Shown here: positions 27,299 through 36,064 of the stretch, piece after piece
Layout of the letters: each line of letters begins with the position of its first letter
Position numbering within the stretch: position 1 is the first letter of the stretch
Source: BACL21 sp038141525
Lineage (GTDB): Bacteria; Bacteroidota; Bacteroidia; Flavobacteriales; Flavobacteriaceae
DNA: 64,000 bases
NCBI GenBank assembly: GCA_038141525.1
Contig: JAYQIF010000008.1
Coordinates: 496,001 to 560,000 of the forward strand
Direction of reading: 5' to 3'
Position numbers and translations under genes: made by a program
The notes under the pieces: model-generated
What the model was told of the DNA's origin: nothing
What the model saw: the letters and a program-made list of their open reading frames with translations, nothing else
The model's database searches: none

Positions 27299-27820
27299 AT
27301 GTATTCCCAACATTTTCCCCACAAACGGTATCGCATCACTCAGGAATTTGTTCAACGACATTTACAGCATTCGGATAAAATATTAGATCTTGGTGTAGAC
27401 AATCCTTTAAGTAAACGCTTGCGCGAGAGTGGTTATCATGTTCAAAATACACAAGGTGAGGACTTAGATTTTGACCAAAGCAGACTTCAAAGCGTTGATT
27501 ACGATGCCGTTACTGCTTTTGAAATCGCAGAACACCTACTCAACCCCTTTACTGTGCTCAAGGCCATAAAAGCACCCAAACTCCTGATATCCGTGCCGCT
27601 CAGCCTTTGGTTCGCCAAGGCCTATCGCAGTAAGACAGATAAACGCGACCGACACTTTCACGAGTTTGAGCCTTGGCAATTTCGTTGGCTTTTAGAAAAA
27701 ACAGGGTGGCATATTGTCGATGAAGTCCAATTTACCAACCCGGTAAATAAAATCGGATTCAGACCTCTGCTCAGACGCTTTACCCCGCGTTATATATTGA
27801 TATACGCACAAAAAATCTGA
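27299..27820 (+). CDS. SAM-dependent methyltransferase
   Basis: 173 residues from ATG 27299, one base after the KAS III stop (the 27269 start lies inside that gene). Class I methyltransferase, shortened: motif I ILDLGVDNPLSKRLRE, acidic motif II EDLDFDQS, then AVTAFEIAEHLLNPFTVL (typical of Methyltransf_23/11 enzymes) and LISVPLSLWFAKAYR. The terminal half is short compared with typical enzymes of about 200-250 residues. Substrate unknown; context suggests a lipid or glycolipid. Confidence 0.8.
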   Translation: MYSQHFPHKRYRITQEFVQRHLQHSDKILDLGVDNPLSKRLRESGYHVQNTQGEDLDFDQSRLQSVDYDAVTAFEIAEHLLNPFTVLKAIKAPKLLISVPLSLWFAKAYRSKTDKRDRHFHEFEPWQFRWLLEKTGWHIVDEVQFTNPVNKIGFRPLLRRFTPRYILIYAQKI

Positions 27821-27825
27821 AATAC

Positions 27826-28683
27826 GTGTTCTGCGCTGTCATCATGCCCATATACAATGAAGCTAAGCACCTAGATAAGGTGCTGTACAGCTTCACTCAG
27901 CAGACTCAACCGTGTGATCTGTTAATTCTCGTTGATGATGGCTCCTCGGACAACAGCCATGACATTCAAAGACGATGGGCCAAACAGCACGCCTGGATTG
28001 AAGCTCTTTATTTAGGACGTTCTTCAAGCCACGCTCCAGGTCAAAAAGTCGTTCATGCATTTTATCGTGGATATGAATATCTGCAACAGTTAGCCAAAAA
28101 ACGCTCAATCAAAATTGATTTGATCGGTAAATTCGACGGCGATGTGGTCTTACCCCATGATTATTTTGCCACACTAAGACAGGCTTTTGCCAGCAACAAT
28201 CGACTCGGACTGGCCTCAGGCCTGCTCTACATACAAAAAAATCAAGACTGGGTCTATGAACAAATTGCCAAGAAACAAAAGGTACGTGGCCCCATTAAAC
28301 TTTACCGTCAAGAATGCTTTGAACAAATTCAAGGATTATCGCCTTGTTTGGGCTGGGACAGTATTGATCAGTGGCTTGCACAATACTGGGGATGGGAAGT
28401 CCAAACCTTTCCTGCCCTTAAAGTACATCACCTTAAAGCTACAGCCCAGGCCTACAGCCAGGGACAGCTCGGCAATCAAGGTTCGGCTTTCGCTCACATG
28501 GGCTATGGATTTTGGCTGAGCTTAATATCTTTATTAAAATTAGGCTTGCATTATAAAAATCCACGCATGGTCCTTTCAGGTCTCTTTAATTATTGGCAAA
28601 ATCGCAAGGCACTCATGATCACCCAAAAGCAAGCCAAATTCATTCGGAAGTCACTTTGGAGGTCCATGTTAAATTATCGATAA
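27826..28683 (+). CDS. Glycosyltransferase family 2
   Basis: 285 residues from GTG 27826. GT-A fold: CAVIMPIYNEAKHLDKVL, LVDDGSSDNS, DGDVVLP as the DxD-like metal site, and an acceptor region (LGWDSIDQWLAQYWGWEVQTF). Transfers a sugar from an NDP-sugar to an acceptor at the cytoplasmic face. Oddity: no ATG start. Reading back in frame gives CTG AAA TAC GTG at 27817, where CTG overlaps the methyltransferase TGA; an ATG there would make the familiar ATGA coupling, so the start is probably CTG, GTG, or a miscalled ATG. Confidence 0.83.
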   Translation: MFCAVIMPIYNEAKHLDKVLYSFTQQTQPCDLLILVDDGSSDNSHDIQRRWAKQHAWIEALYLGRSSSHAPGQKVVHAFYRGYEYLQQLAKKRSIKIDLIGKFDGDVVLPHDYFATLRQAFASNNRLGLASGLLYIQKNQDWVYEQIAKKQKVRGPIKLYRQECFEQIQGLSPCLGWDSIDQWLAQYWGWEVQTFPALKVHHLKATAQAYSQGQLGNQGSAFAHMGYGFWLSLISLLKLGLHYKNPRMVLSGLFNYWQNRKALMITQKQAKFIRKSLWRSMLNYR

Positions 28684-28721
28684 CTTCTGGTCATTTGGAC
28701 GAAACTAATAGGGCTAAGTAT

Positions 28722-28729
28722 TATTTTTG
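28722..28729 (+). promoter_or_regulatory. Putative -7 element of the alkaline phosphatase gene
   Basis: TATTTTTG, ending 5 bases before ATG 28735. TTG at 28695-28697 is 24 bases upstream, slightly long for the class. Confidence 0.42.
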
Positions 28730-28734
28730 CACTC

Positions 28735-29873
28735 ATGAATATAACGCCCAAAATATTGCTCATTCTTTTTACGCTAGGTCTTGTGAGCGGCTGTAAAAAT
28801 GAAATTACTACGAACATTGTTGATCGCCCAAAAAAACGGTACAGAAGCAGACCATATCGCACAGTTTTGAGTCCGGGGCTAAGCCCAAAAATGTGATTTT
28901 GGTTATCGGAGACGGTACAGGCATCAACCAAATTTCCGCCCTTGAATTTTATAAGGAAGGAGAAGTCTATTACGAGAATTTTCCAATTGTTGGCCTAAGC
29001 AAGACCAGCTCAACTTCGCTCATCACAGACAGTGCGGCAGCCGGAACAGCCATGGCCTGTGGTGAAAAAACATATAACAAAGCCATCGGTGTAGATGCCG
29101 ATGGAATACATTTACCCAACATAACGGAATATATGGCCGAGCGTGGGGCATCCAATGGCATTATCGCGACCTCGTCTATTACACACGCCACACCCGCATG
29201 TTTCTATGCACATCATACGGATCGTAACGACCACGAAATTATTGCATCGTTTTTGCCTAAATCGAATATTGATTTTTTCGCCGGCCCTGGCCTCAGGTAT
29301 TTCAACGAGCGTAAGGACAAGGCCAATTTACTGGACACCTTGGTGGCATCTGGTTTTACAGTGGACACTTCTAATCTTACAAGCCACCCTAAGGCTCAAA
29401 AAGTCGGTTATTTATTGGCCGATAAGGATATGCCGACGATGCTCGAGGGACGTGGGCCATTTTTACAAAATGCCTCAACCCTTGCTTTGAACCATCTGGC
29501 TAAAAACGATAAGGGGTTTTTTCTTATGGTTGAGGGTTCTCAAGTCGATTGGGGCGGGCACGACAATGATTTTGATTATATGATTACTGAGCTCATCGAT
29601 CTCGACAATACCCTAGGCACCCTTCTGGAATTTGCCAGAGCAGATCAAAGTACGCTTATTGTGGTCACTGGAGACCACGCCACTGGTGGTCTATCGCTGT
29701 CTGCAGACAATAGAGATTACAATACAATTAAGCCTACTTTTTCAAGTCCCGGGCACAATGCTGATTGGATTCCTGTTTTTGCCTATGGGCCGGGGGCAGA
29801 AACCTTTAGTGGGGTTTATGAAAACAATGAGTTGTTTCACAAAATTAAGGCCCTACTTAGCCTGCCTAACTAG
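28735..29873 (+). pseudogene. Alkaline phosphatase family lipoprotein, frameshifted in an A-run
   Basis: Intact protein would be about 380 residues. Reading from ATG 28735 gives a lipoprotein signal (lipobox LVSGC, Cys near residue 20), then runs to a stop near 28897. The catalytic part is in another frame (from 28893): VIGDGTG, nucleophile Ser in TDSAAAGTAMACG, DWGGHDNDFD, VTGDHATGG and PGHNADWIP, the metal ligands of the alkaline phosphatase superfamily. Adding one A to the seven-A run at 28830-28836 joins both (RPKKTVQKQ... GAKPKNVILVIGDG). Periplasmic or outer-membrane phosphomonoesterase or diesterase; specificity unknown. Follows the KAS III-methyltransferase-GT2 group. Confidence 0.87.
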
Positions 29874-29907
29874 ACTTTAGCGAATCTATTTTTCTTAATT
29901 TAGCTCA

Positions 29908-30645
29908 ATGAAGTTTTTCAGTGAGATTGGCACTTATTTCTTGATGCTGGGTCAGGTGTTCCGCAGACCCACCAAATCAAGTGTCCTGCGCCAACTTATT
30001 TTCAAGGAAATTGAGGAGTTAATCCTGAATTCTCTTGGCATCGTTGCCTTTGTTTCATTTTTCGTTGGCGGAGTTGTCTCGATTCAGACCGCACTGAATA
30101 TAGAGGACCCGCTGATTCCTGATATGCTCGTAGGTTACGCGACAAGACAATCCGTCATTCTTGAATTTTCACCGACCTTTATTTCGATCATAATGGCCGG
30201 TAAAATTGGATCATTCATTACCTCTAGTATTGGATCAATGCGGGTTACCGAGCAAATAGATGCTTTAGAAATTATGGGAATTAATTCTCTCAACTACTTA
30301 GTGTTCCCCAAAATAATTGCCTTACTCTTGTATCCGTTTATCATCGGTATGTCGATGTTTTTGGGAATATTCGGAGGATGGGTTGCGGCAGTCTACGGAG
30401 GATTCACTTCTTCAGCATCATTCATTCAAGGCATACAATCCGACTTCATTACCTTTCATTTGGTCTACGCCTTTATTAAGAGTTTTGTATTTGCCTTTAT
30501 TTTGGCTACGGTCCCATCATATCAAGGCTATTATATGAAAGGAGGGGCTCTTGAGGTAGGTAAGTCAAGTACTTACTCCTTTGTATGGACCAGTGTGATC
30601 ATCATCTTGGCAAATTATGTCATCACAACTCTATTGCTCAGCTAA
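29908..30645 (+). CDS. MlaE family ABC transporter permease
   Basis: 245 residues, about five or six membrane segments. Typical MlaE/YrbE sequence: QTALNIEDPLIPDMLVGYAT, EFSPTFISIIMAGKIGSFI, GSMRVTEQIDALEIMGINS, GGALEVGKSSTYSFVWTS. Permease of an intermembrane phospholipid or lipid transporter. Shares a base with the following ATPase gene (TAATG). No MCE-domain MlaD gene follows. Confidence 0.93.
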   Translation: MKFFSEIGTYFLMLGQVFRRPTKSSVLRQLIFKEIEELILNSLGIVAFVSFFVGGVVSIQTALNIEDPLIPDMLVGYATRQSVILEFSPTFISIIMAGKIGSFITSSIGSMRVTEQIDALEIMGINSLNYLVFPKIIALLLYPFIIGMSMFLGIFGGWVAAVYGGFTSSASFIQGIQSDFITFHLVYAFIKSFVFAFILATVPSYQGYYMKGGALEVGKSSTYSFVWTSVIIILANYVITTLLLS

Positions 30646-31412
30646 TGATCGACGTAAAGCACCTATATAAGTCCTTTGGATCAGTTACCGTACTGAGTGA
30701 CGTCAGTACCACCTTTGAGCAAGGAAAAACCAATCTCATTATTGGATCCAGCGGTAGTGGAAAAACTGTTTTTCTCAAATGCCTCCTGGGATTGTTTCAG
30801 CCCGAAAAAGGCGAAATATTCTATGGGACTCAATCCTTCAGTGCCATGGATAAAAATCAGAAAAAAGATCTCAGAGAACATATTGGTATGGTTTTTCAAG
30901 GTGGAGCACTTTTTGATTCCATGACTGTTGAGGAAAATGTTATGTTTCCCTTGCGGATGTACAGTGAACAGTCCTATGAGCAGATGTTAGAACGGGTTAA
31001 TACCGTACTCAATCGCGTCAATCTCCAAGGGGCTAACAAAAAATTCCCTTCCGAAATTTCCGGAGGAATGCAAAAACGAGTGTCGATCGCCAGGGCTATT
31101 GTCAACAATCCCCGGTACTTATTTTGCGATGAACCCAATTCGGGTCTTGATCCGAAAACCGCCATGGTCATTGACAACCTGATACAGGAAATTACGGCCG
31201 AGTATAACATGACAACGATCATCAACACCCACGACATGAACAGTGTGATGGAAATAGGTCAGAATATTGTTTTCCTACAGAATGGTTCGGTAGCCTGGGA
31301 GGGTAATGCAGACAATATTTTTAATGCTCAAGAGCAAAGTGTGATCGACTTTGTTTATTCCTCTAATCTTTTCAAGAAGATTCGTACCATCCAACAACAA
31401 AACAAAGGCTGA
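30645..31412 (+). CDS. ABC transporter ATP-binding protein, MlaF type
   Basis: 255 residues from ATG 30645 (the longer start at 30585 lies inside the permease gene). Walker A GSSGSGKTVFLKC, Q-loop MVFQGGALFDSMTV (FQxGALFDS is typical for Mla/Mkl ATPases), signature ISGGMQKRVSIARAI, Walker B LFCDEPNSGLDP and the switch His in INTHDM. Drives lipid transport with the MlaE permease encoded directly upstream. Confidence 0.93.
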   Translation: MIDVKHLYKSFGSVTVLSDVSTTFEQGKTNLIIGSSGSGKTVFLKCLLGLFQPEKGEIFYGTQSFSAMDKNQKKDLREHIGMVFQGGALFDSMTVEENVMFPLRMYSEQSYEQMLERVNTVLNRVNLQGANKKFPSEISGGMQKRVSIARAIVNNPRYLFCDEPNSGLDPKTAMVIDNLIQEITAEYNMTTIINTHDMNSVMEIGQNIVFLQNGSVAWEGNADNIFNAQEQSVIDFVYSSNLFKKIRTIQQQNKG

Positions 31413-31459
31413 TTCTAGCCTCAATACGACTCCCATAGAAGCCGGGACAAACACAACTG

Positions 31460-32920
31460 CTAGCGCACCACAAGGGTATCAAGCGAAAGCTTATATTTTA
31501 ACCACTGATAGAGTTGGAATTTTTGAGCTTCGATTTGTATGGCCTTAGCCTGCCTCGACCAAAGTGTTTCAAAAACCACCAAAGTATCTACTTTCTCAAA
31601 ATTTGAGATCAGCGTCGGGGCATAGCGTAATTGCTCAAGGTCACTGTGGAGTATTTTCGCCTCTTGACTGATGGCCGCAAACGGAATTTGACTTTGTTCA
31701 TACTTGAGCAAACGGGCCAATTCTCGCTCCAGTATGGCAATCTTCTGCTCTTTATTGTAAATTTCCAATGAATCACGAGAGCGCAACTCAACGAGATAGC
31801 GCATCTCGTTTTCAACGTCATCGTCTTCGATATTTTGATTCAAAAGTAAAGTCGTCCCATCAAGTGCCTTGTAGTTACTCATGCGACTGCGCAATAACTC
31901 TAAAGTGACAGGGTCAATTTGTTGCCCTCCAAATGAAGTGATCTCAATAACTGATCCCTGATCTGGCTGGTATTTTGTTGTCGCGTATTTTTTAATATAG
32001 GACGCATTGGGTAAGCCCTCCAACTCTCGTTCGATAAATTGACGCGCTTCATTGTTAAAACTACTTTCCTTCAAAACGCTATAAAAAGTAAATCCTGCCG
32101 GAATCATCACCAAAATAGCCATAAACGAAACCAAGCGGGCAATTTTTTGACGGCGGGCAGAGTTGGCGTATTTGAGCATAGGAAAACGCAATACCTTGAG
32201 CACAATAAATGTGGCTAGAGCGATAAAGATGGTATTGATCACAAATAAGTAAAACGCTCCTGCAGCGAAAGCTAATCCCTTTGGATTTCCCAAAAACGCT
32301 TGAGACAAACCAAAACCAACGGTACACAAAGGCGGCATCAGAGCTGTGGCGATGGCCACACCAAAAATAACACTGGCTATGGTTCCTTTTTTAGTTCGCG
32401 CAATAATCAGGGCTAAACCACCAAAAAATGCGATAAGCACATCTCGAATATCTGGCTTTGTGCGTGCTAAAAGTTCCGAGGACTCCTCTCTGAGCGGAAA
32501 TAACCAAAAAAACAGAAATGCGGTGAGTACACTCAAAAGAATCATAACCCCAAAATTGATCAATGATTTTCTTAGTGTATCAATGTCATTTATGGCAACG
32601 GACAATCCTATACCCAAAATCGGGCCCATAAGCGGTGAAATAAGCATGGCTCCGATGACTACCGCTGTTGAATTTGCATTGAGCCCAATCGAAGCGACAA
32701 AAATAGAACAGATCAAAATCCAGGCTGTGGCCCCTTTGAACGGAATGTCGCGCACAATAGCCTCTATGGTACTCTCTCGATCTGTATCACTTCTAAAATC
32801 GAGTAGTTCTATGATAAAGACCTTGATTTTGGTCCATAGCCCCAGAGCATCTCGCTTGATGGCCCCTGCCTCTGCAGAGGTCAATTCATCTTGATTCGAT
32901 TCATTAGTATTCATTGTCAA
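31460..32920 (-). CDS. DUF389 (TIGR00341-type) membrane protein
   Basis: 486 residues. Membrane half (about residues 55-290) with the signature GANANSTAVVIGAMLISPLMGPILG-like stretch (starting NANSTAVVIGAMLISPLM), PLREESSELLARTKPDI and FGVAIATALMPPLCTVGFG, followed by a soluble region with a predicted coiled coil (NKEQKIAILERELARLLKYE). Family function is unknown. Starts at 32920 or at the second Met 32914. A perfect inverted repeat lies 9 bases upstream. Convergent with the MlaF gene. Confidence 0.9.
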   Translation of the reverse strand: MTMNTNESNQDELTSAEAGAIKRDALGLWTKIKVFIIELLDFRSDTDRESTIEAIVRDIPFKGATAWILICSIFVASIGLNANSTAVVIGAMLISPLMGPILGIGLSVAINDIDTLRKSLINFGVMILLSVLTAFLFFWLFPLREESSELLARTKPDIRDVLIAFFGGLALIIARTKKGTIASVIFGVAIATALMPPLCTVGFGLSQAFLGNPKGLAFAAGAFYLFVINTIFIALATFIVLKVLRFPMLKYANSARRQKIARLVSFMAILVMIPAGFTFYSVLKESSFNNEARQFIERELEGLPNASYIKKYATTKYQPDQGSVIEITSFGGQQIDPVTLELLRSRMSNYKALDGTTLLLNQNIEDDDVENEMRYLVELRSRDSLEIYNKEQKIAILERELARLLKYEQSQIPFAAISQEAKILHSDLEQLRYAPTLISNFEKVDTLVVFETLWSRQAKAIQIEAQKFQLYQWLKYKLSLDTLVVR

Positions 32921-32929
32921 TAGAGTGTG

Positions 32930-32946
32930 ACCAAAGTCACTTTGGT
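32930..32946. promoter_or_regulatory. Inverted repeat, possible operator for the DUF389 gene
   Basis: ACCAAAGT C ACTTTGGT: perfect 8-bp arms around a single base, in the 48-base gap before the DUF389 gene. On the minus strand it contains TGACTTTG, one base off the -7 consensus, so a regulator could cover the promoter. No U-tract follows, so a terminator is unlikely. Confidence 0.35.
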
Positions 32947-32968
32947 TAGGTATTTTTTATATGGTCTG

Positions 32969-33574
32969 TCACTGATCTAATTCATAAACAGAAACATGAG
33001 GTTGAAACAAATAGATACGGCCGCTTTGAATGTCCGTGCACATAAAACGCTTAATGCGCTTACGGCCGCGGATAAATTCGCGCCCTTTCTCTGTTTTAAA
33101 TTTTGCACCCTCCTGTAAATCAAAGATATATTTTTTTTGACTCGGTGGATCAAAAGACTTTAAGGCCAAAGTCAATGCCAAATCTGAATCACTGCTGGCT
33201 CTCGGATTTTTTAAATAATTAGCCAGTGCTGACAACAATTTTTCTGGAAAAATAGGCGGATGTAAAAAGGGCAACATCAGGTATTTAAAGGTTGTCTTCC
33301 ATTCAATACCATGTGGTTTTATCCCAGACCCATAATCTTTGAAGGCCCGAAAATGAGCTAATTCGTGGATTAATGTCAACAAAAATCGATAGGGGTTTTC
33401 GCCCTGATTAATCGTGATTATATGTGCTCCACTGGGCAGTCTTCTGTAGTCCCCGTGGCGTGTCACACGACGAGCCACAACCTCAACATGCAAGTCCTCA
33501 CGATCCAACAAGGTCATCACTTGGGCCACGGCCGCTACAGGTACATATTTTTTGACTATCTCTAAATCCATCAC
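32969..33574 (-). CDS. SprT-like zinc metallopeptidase-like protein
   Basis: 201 residues. SprT/Spartan-like domain with HELAH (zinc ligands) in TLIHELAHFRAFKDYGSGIK, then HGIEWKTTFKYLMLPFL. Eukaryotic Spartan proteins remove DNA-protein crosslinks; bacterial members are poorly studied. Third zinc ligand likely in PHGIEWK. No signal peptide, so cytosolic. Follows the SDR gene by 15 bases and is probably cotranscribed. Confidence 0.87.
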   Translation of the reverse strand: MMDLEIVKKYVPVAAVAQVMTLLDREDLHVEVVARRVTRHGDYRRLPSGAHIITINQGENPYRFLLTLIHELAHFRAFKDYGSGIKPHGIEWKTTFKYLMLPFLHPPIFPEKLLSALANYLKNPRASSDSDLALTLALKSFDPPSQKKYIFDLQEGAKFKTEKGREFIRGRKRIKRFMCTDIQSGRIYLFQPHVSVYELDQ

Positions 33575-33589
33575 AAAACAGCACCAAAT

Positions 33590-34273
33590 TTAAGGTGTGG
33601 ATTGAGAAGCAGGTAAGGTCTTCCCATTGTATATGCTGTGGCCTTCTAAAGCAAAGTGAACAATATACGTAGCCATTTGCTCGGGAGTCAGTGGGGCTTG
33701 ATAGCCTGGAAAAGCCGCTTCTAGCATTTCTGTCTGCACTGCTCCGATGGCTAATGTATTGAATTTTGGGCCTTGTTCTTTGTATTCTTCGGCCATCAGT
33801 TCACTCCAAATCGTTAACGCTCCCTTGCTGCTACTGTAGGCACTCAAGCCTGGGAATTTGGCCGTACCATTGACTCCACCCATACTGCTGATCGAAACGA
33901 CATGACTGGTGACATCCATCAATGGCAACAACAGTTTTGTCAAAGCCATTGGAGCGAATACATTTACTCTGTATACTCGATGTATTTCTTCGGCCGAGGT
34001 GTCCTCGAAAGGCTTATTTATTAGCAGACCAGCATTGTGAATAAGCACATCGATACGTTCAAATTTCTCCTGTATGCGCTTAGAAACTTCGATCAATTGT
34101 TCCTGCTGTGTAATGTCTACAGAAATAATATCGCAACGCTCTGCTTCTAACTCCTTTAGCGGATGAGTATTTCTAGATAAGGCCACGACATGATGGCCTT
34201 GTTCTAAAAAAATTCGTGTTGCTGCATATCCAATGCCGCGACTCGCACCAGTGATTACAATTGTCTTTCTCAT
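33590..34273 (-). CDS. Short-chain dehydrogenase/reductase (SDR)
   Basis: 227 residues. Classical SDR: TGASRGIG nucleotide site at residues 8-15, NAGLL near 85, catalytic Ser in VSISSMGG and Tyr-xxx-Lys in YSSSKGAL. Uses NAD(P)H; substrate unknown. Reads in the same direction as the PDH genes and starts near the drawn end of E2. Confidence 0.9.
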   Translation of the reverse strand: MRKTIVITGASRGIGYAATRIFLEQGHHVVALSRNTHPLKELEAERCDIISVDITQQEQLIEVSKRIQEKFERIDVLIHNAGLLINKPFEDTSAEEIHRVYRVNVFAPMALTKLLLPLMDVTSHVVSISSMGGVNGTAKFPGLSAYSSSKGALTIWSELMAEEYKEQGPKFNTLAIGAVQTEMLEAAFPGYQAPLTPEQMATYIVHFALEGHSIYNGKTLPASQSTP

Positions 34274-34276
34274 CCC

Positions 34277-36061
34277 TTAAAGGTACAAAATATCAGGGTC
34301 TATGACCCAATAGATCAAAACGCATACAATACTCGACTCGAGAAGTTTTATGAAGATCTCCTCCAGTGATGCCCCTACAGCAAACATGGTTACGGGTTGC
34401 TCGATATACTGACGCAACGTCTGCAAAAATTGGGCTCCAGTTGCTCCATCCACAGTTCTGTGGTCGCAGGCCAAAGTAACGGTCATGGTATGTCCTACAA
34501 CAATGGCTCCTTGTTTTACAACAGGTTTTTCGACAATGGCACCCACTGAAAGTATCGCCGAATTGGGTTGATTGATGATCGAGGTGAATTCTCGAATGCC
34601 AAACATACCCAGGTTGGATACGGTGAATGTACTGCCTTGCATCTGGTCTGGAGTCAGTTTTTTAGATCGCGCCTTTCCAGCCAAATCTTTAACCGCTGCA
34701 CCGATTTGTGTGAAGCTCATTTGATCCGCAAATTTCAAAACAGGCACAACCAGTCCATCATCCACAGCAACCGCTACTCCCATATGAATGTGTTTGGCAA
34801 TTTTAGTTTCCTGCTGATGCCATTGACTGTTCACTTTTGGATGTAGGCGCAAGGCCATAGCACAGGCCTTAACCACCATGTCATTGAATGAAATCTTTAC
34901 CCCCTCTTGGGTATTTATCGCTGTGCGGGCAGCAATGGCATGATCCATGTCTAACTCGACGGTTAAGTAGTAATGTGGTGCAGTAAACTTGGATTCACCC
35001 AAACGCTTGGCGATGGTTTTGCGCATTTGAGAATTTGGCATTGATTCAAACACCTCTGTGCCCACACTTTGGAATACAGGCGCCCCTGCAACAGCTGGAA
35101 CAAAGTGTTCAATGTCTCTTTTTATGATGCGACCGTGTTCTCCAGTACCGGTAACCTGAGCAAGATTGATTCCTTTTTCCTCAGCCAATTTTCGAGCTAA
35201 CGGGCTAACAAAACGACGCCCTTGGTCGGCCACAATCGTCTCTGGCGCGCCAACAGCGGCTTTTTGTGTTGGAGTAGTGACTGCCTCATTTGCTGTTTCC
35301 TTCGCTGCCTTTGATGAGGTTTCAGGCTGTGAATTTGTAGGTTGCGATGGTGCGGCGACTGGGGGTGTTTCGGCTTGCACTTCCACCGCTGAATGAGACT
35401 CGAGATTAACCCCAGAAAGATCCGTTCCTTCAGGACCAACAACAGCCAAGAGCGCATCGACTTGAGCTGAAGCTCCTTCCTCCACACCAATTTTCAGTAG
35501 TGTCCCACTATAGAAGGATTCAAATTCCATGGTGGCCTTATCGGTTTCAATCTCAGCCAAAATATCTCCCTCAGAAACTGCATCCCCTTCTTTTTTCAAC
35601 CAACTGGCTACAGTACCCTCTTCCATGGTGTCACTGAGTCGTGGCATTGTAATTACGGTAACTCCTTCAGGCAATGTAGCACTTGATTTTGACGCACTCG
35701 GCTCACTACTAGGAGTATCCACAGAGTTTGACCTAACAGTGTCCTGTGTTTGATCGCCGGGCTCCGCTGCGCTCGAGGATTGATCTGAAGACGCCCCCGA
35801 AAGCAAACCCGAAATATCTTCGTCTGCATCACCAATAATGGCGAGCAAGGCGTCAACCTCTGCTGTTTGGCCTTGGTCCACCCCAATATGAAGCAACGTA
35901 CCTTCATAGAAAGACTCAAATTCCATAGTGGCCTTATCCGTTTCTATTTCGGCCAGTATATCGCCTTCTTTAACCGTGTCTCCTACTTTTTTCAACCACG
36001 TCGCCACTGTACCTTCTTCCATGGTATCACTGAGTCGCGGCATTGTAATGATTTCAGCCAT
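34277..36061 (-). CDS. pdhC: Pyruvate dehydrogenase E2, dihydrolipoamide acetyltransferase, with artefactual C-terminal tail
   Basis: 594 residues as read. Two lipoyl domains (Lys43 and Lys175, both in ETDKATME), an E3-binding domain (about 283-320, RRFVSPLARKLAEEKGIN) and the acetyltransferase catalytic domain ending near HRTVDG (about residue 534). Transfers acetyl from lipoyl to CoA in the PDH complex. Oddity: after VTMF the reading runs on 35 residues (AVGASLEEIFIKLL...) unlike the family. Removing one T from the TTT codon (A-run at 34382-34384 on the plus strand) gives VTMLL and a stop at 34375-34377, exactly the usual end of this enzyme. Encoded 3 bases after pdhA. Confidence 0.93.
   Translation of the reverse strand: MAEIITMPRLSDTMEEGTVATWLKKVGDTVKEGDILAEIETDKATMEFESFYEGTLLHIGVDQGQTAEVDALLAIIGDADEDISGLLSGASSDQSSSAAEPGDQTQDTVRSNSVDTPSSEPSASKSSATLPEGVTVITMPRLSDTMEEGTVASWLKKEGDAVSEGDILAEIETDKATMEFESFYSGTLLKIGVEEGASAQVDALLAVVGPEGTDLSGVNLESHSAVEVQAETPPVAAPSQPTNSQPETSSKAAKETANEAVTTPTQKAAVGAPETIVADQGRRFVSPLARKLAEEKGINLAQVTGTGEHGRIIKRDIEHFVPAVAGAPVFQSVGTEVFESMPNSQMRKTIAKRLGESKFTAPHYYLTVELDMDHAIAARTAINTQEGVKISFNDMVVKACAMALRLHPKVNSQWHQQETKIAKHIHMGVAVAVDDGLVVPVLKFADQMSFTQIGAAVKDLAGKARSKKLTPDQMQGSTFTVSNLGMFGIREFTSIINQPNSAILSVGAIVEKPVVKQGAIVVGHTMTVTLACDHRTVDGATGAQFLQTLRQYIEQPVTMFAVGASLEEIFIKLLESSIVCVLIYWVIDPDILYL
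35429..35665. repeat. Second lipoyl-domain coding repeat of E2
   Basis: Direct repeat of the region at about 35825-36061: both encode ITMPRLSDTMEEGTVA, then LKK, GD, GDILAEIETDKATMEFESFY and GTLL. It is an internal duplication within pdhC, standard for many E2 proteins, close enough at DNA level to be a site for recombination. Confidence 0.7.
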
Positions 36062-36064
36062 AGC

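Noticed and set aside
35429..36061. Recent tandem duplication or mobile element in pdhC
   Set aside because: It is the normal double lipoyl domain of E2 proteins.
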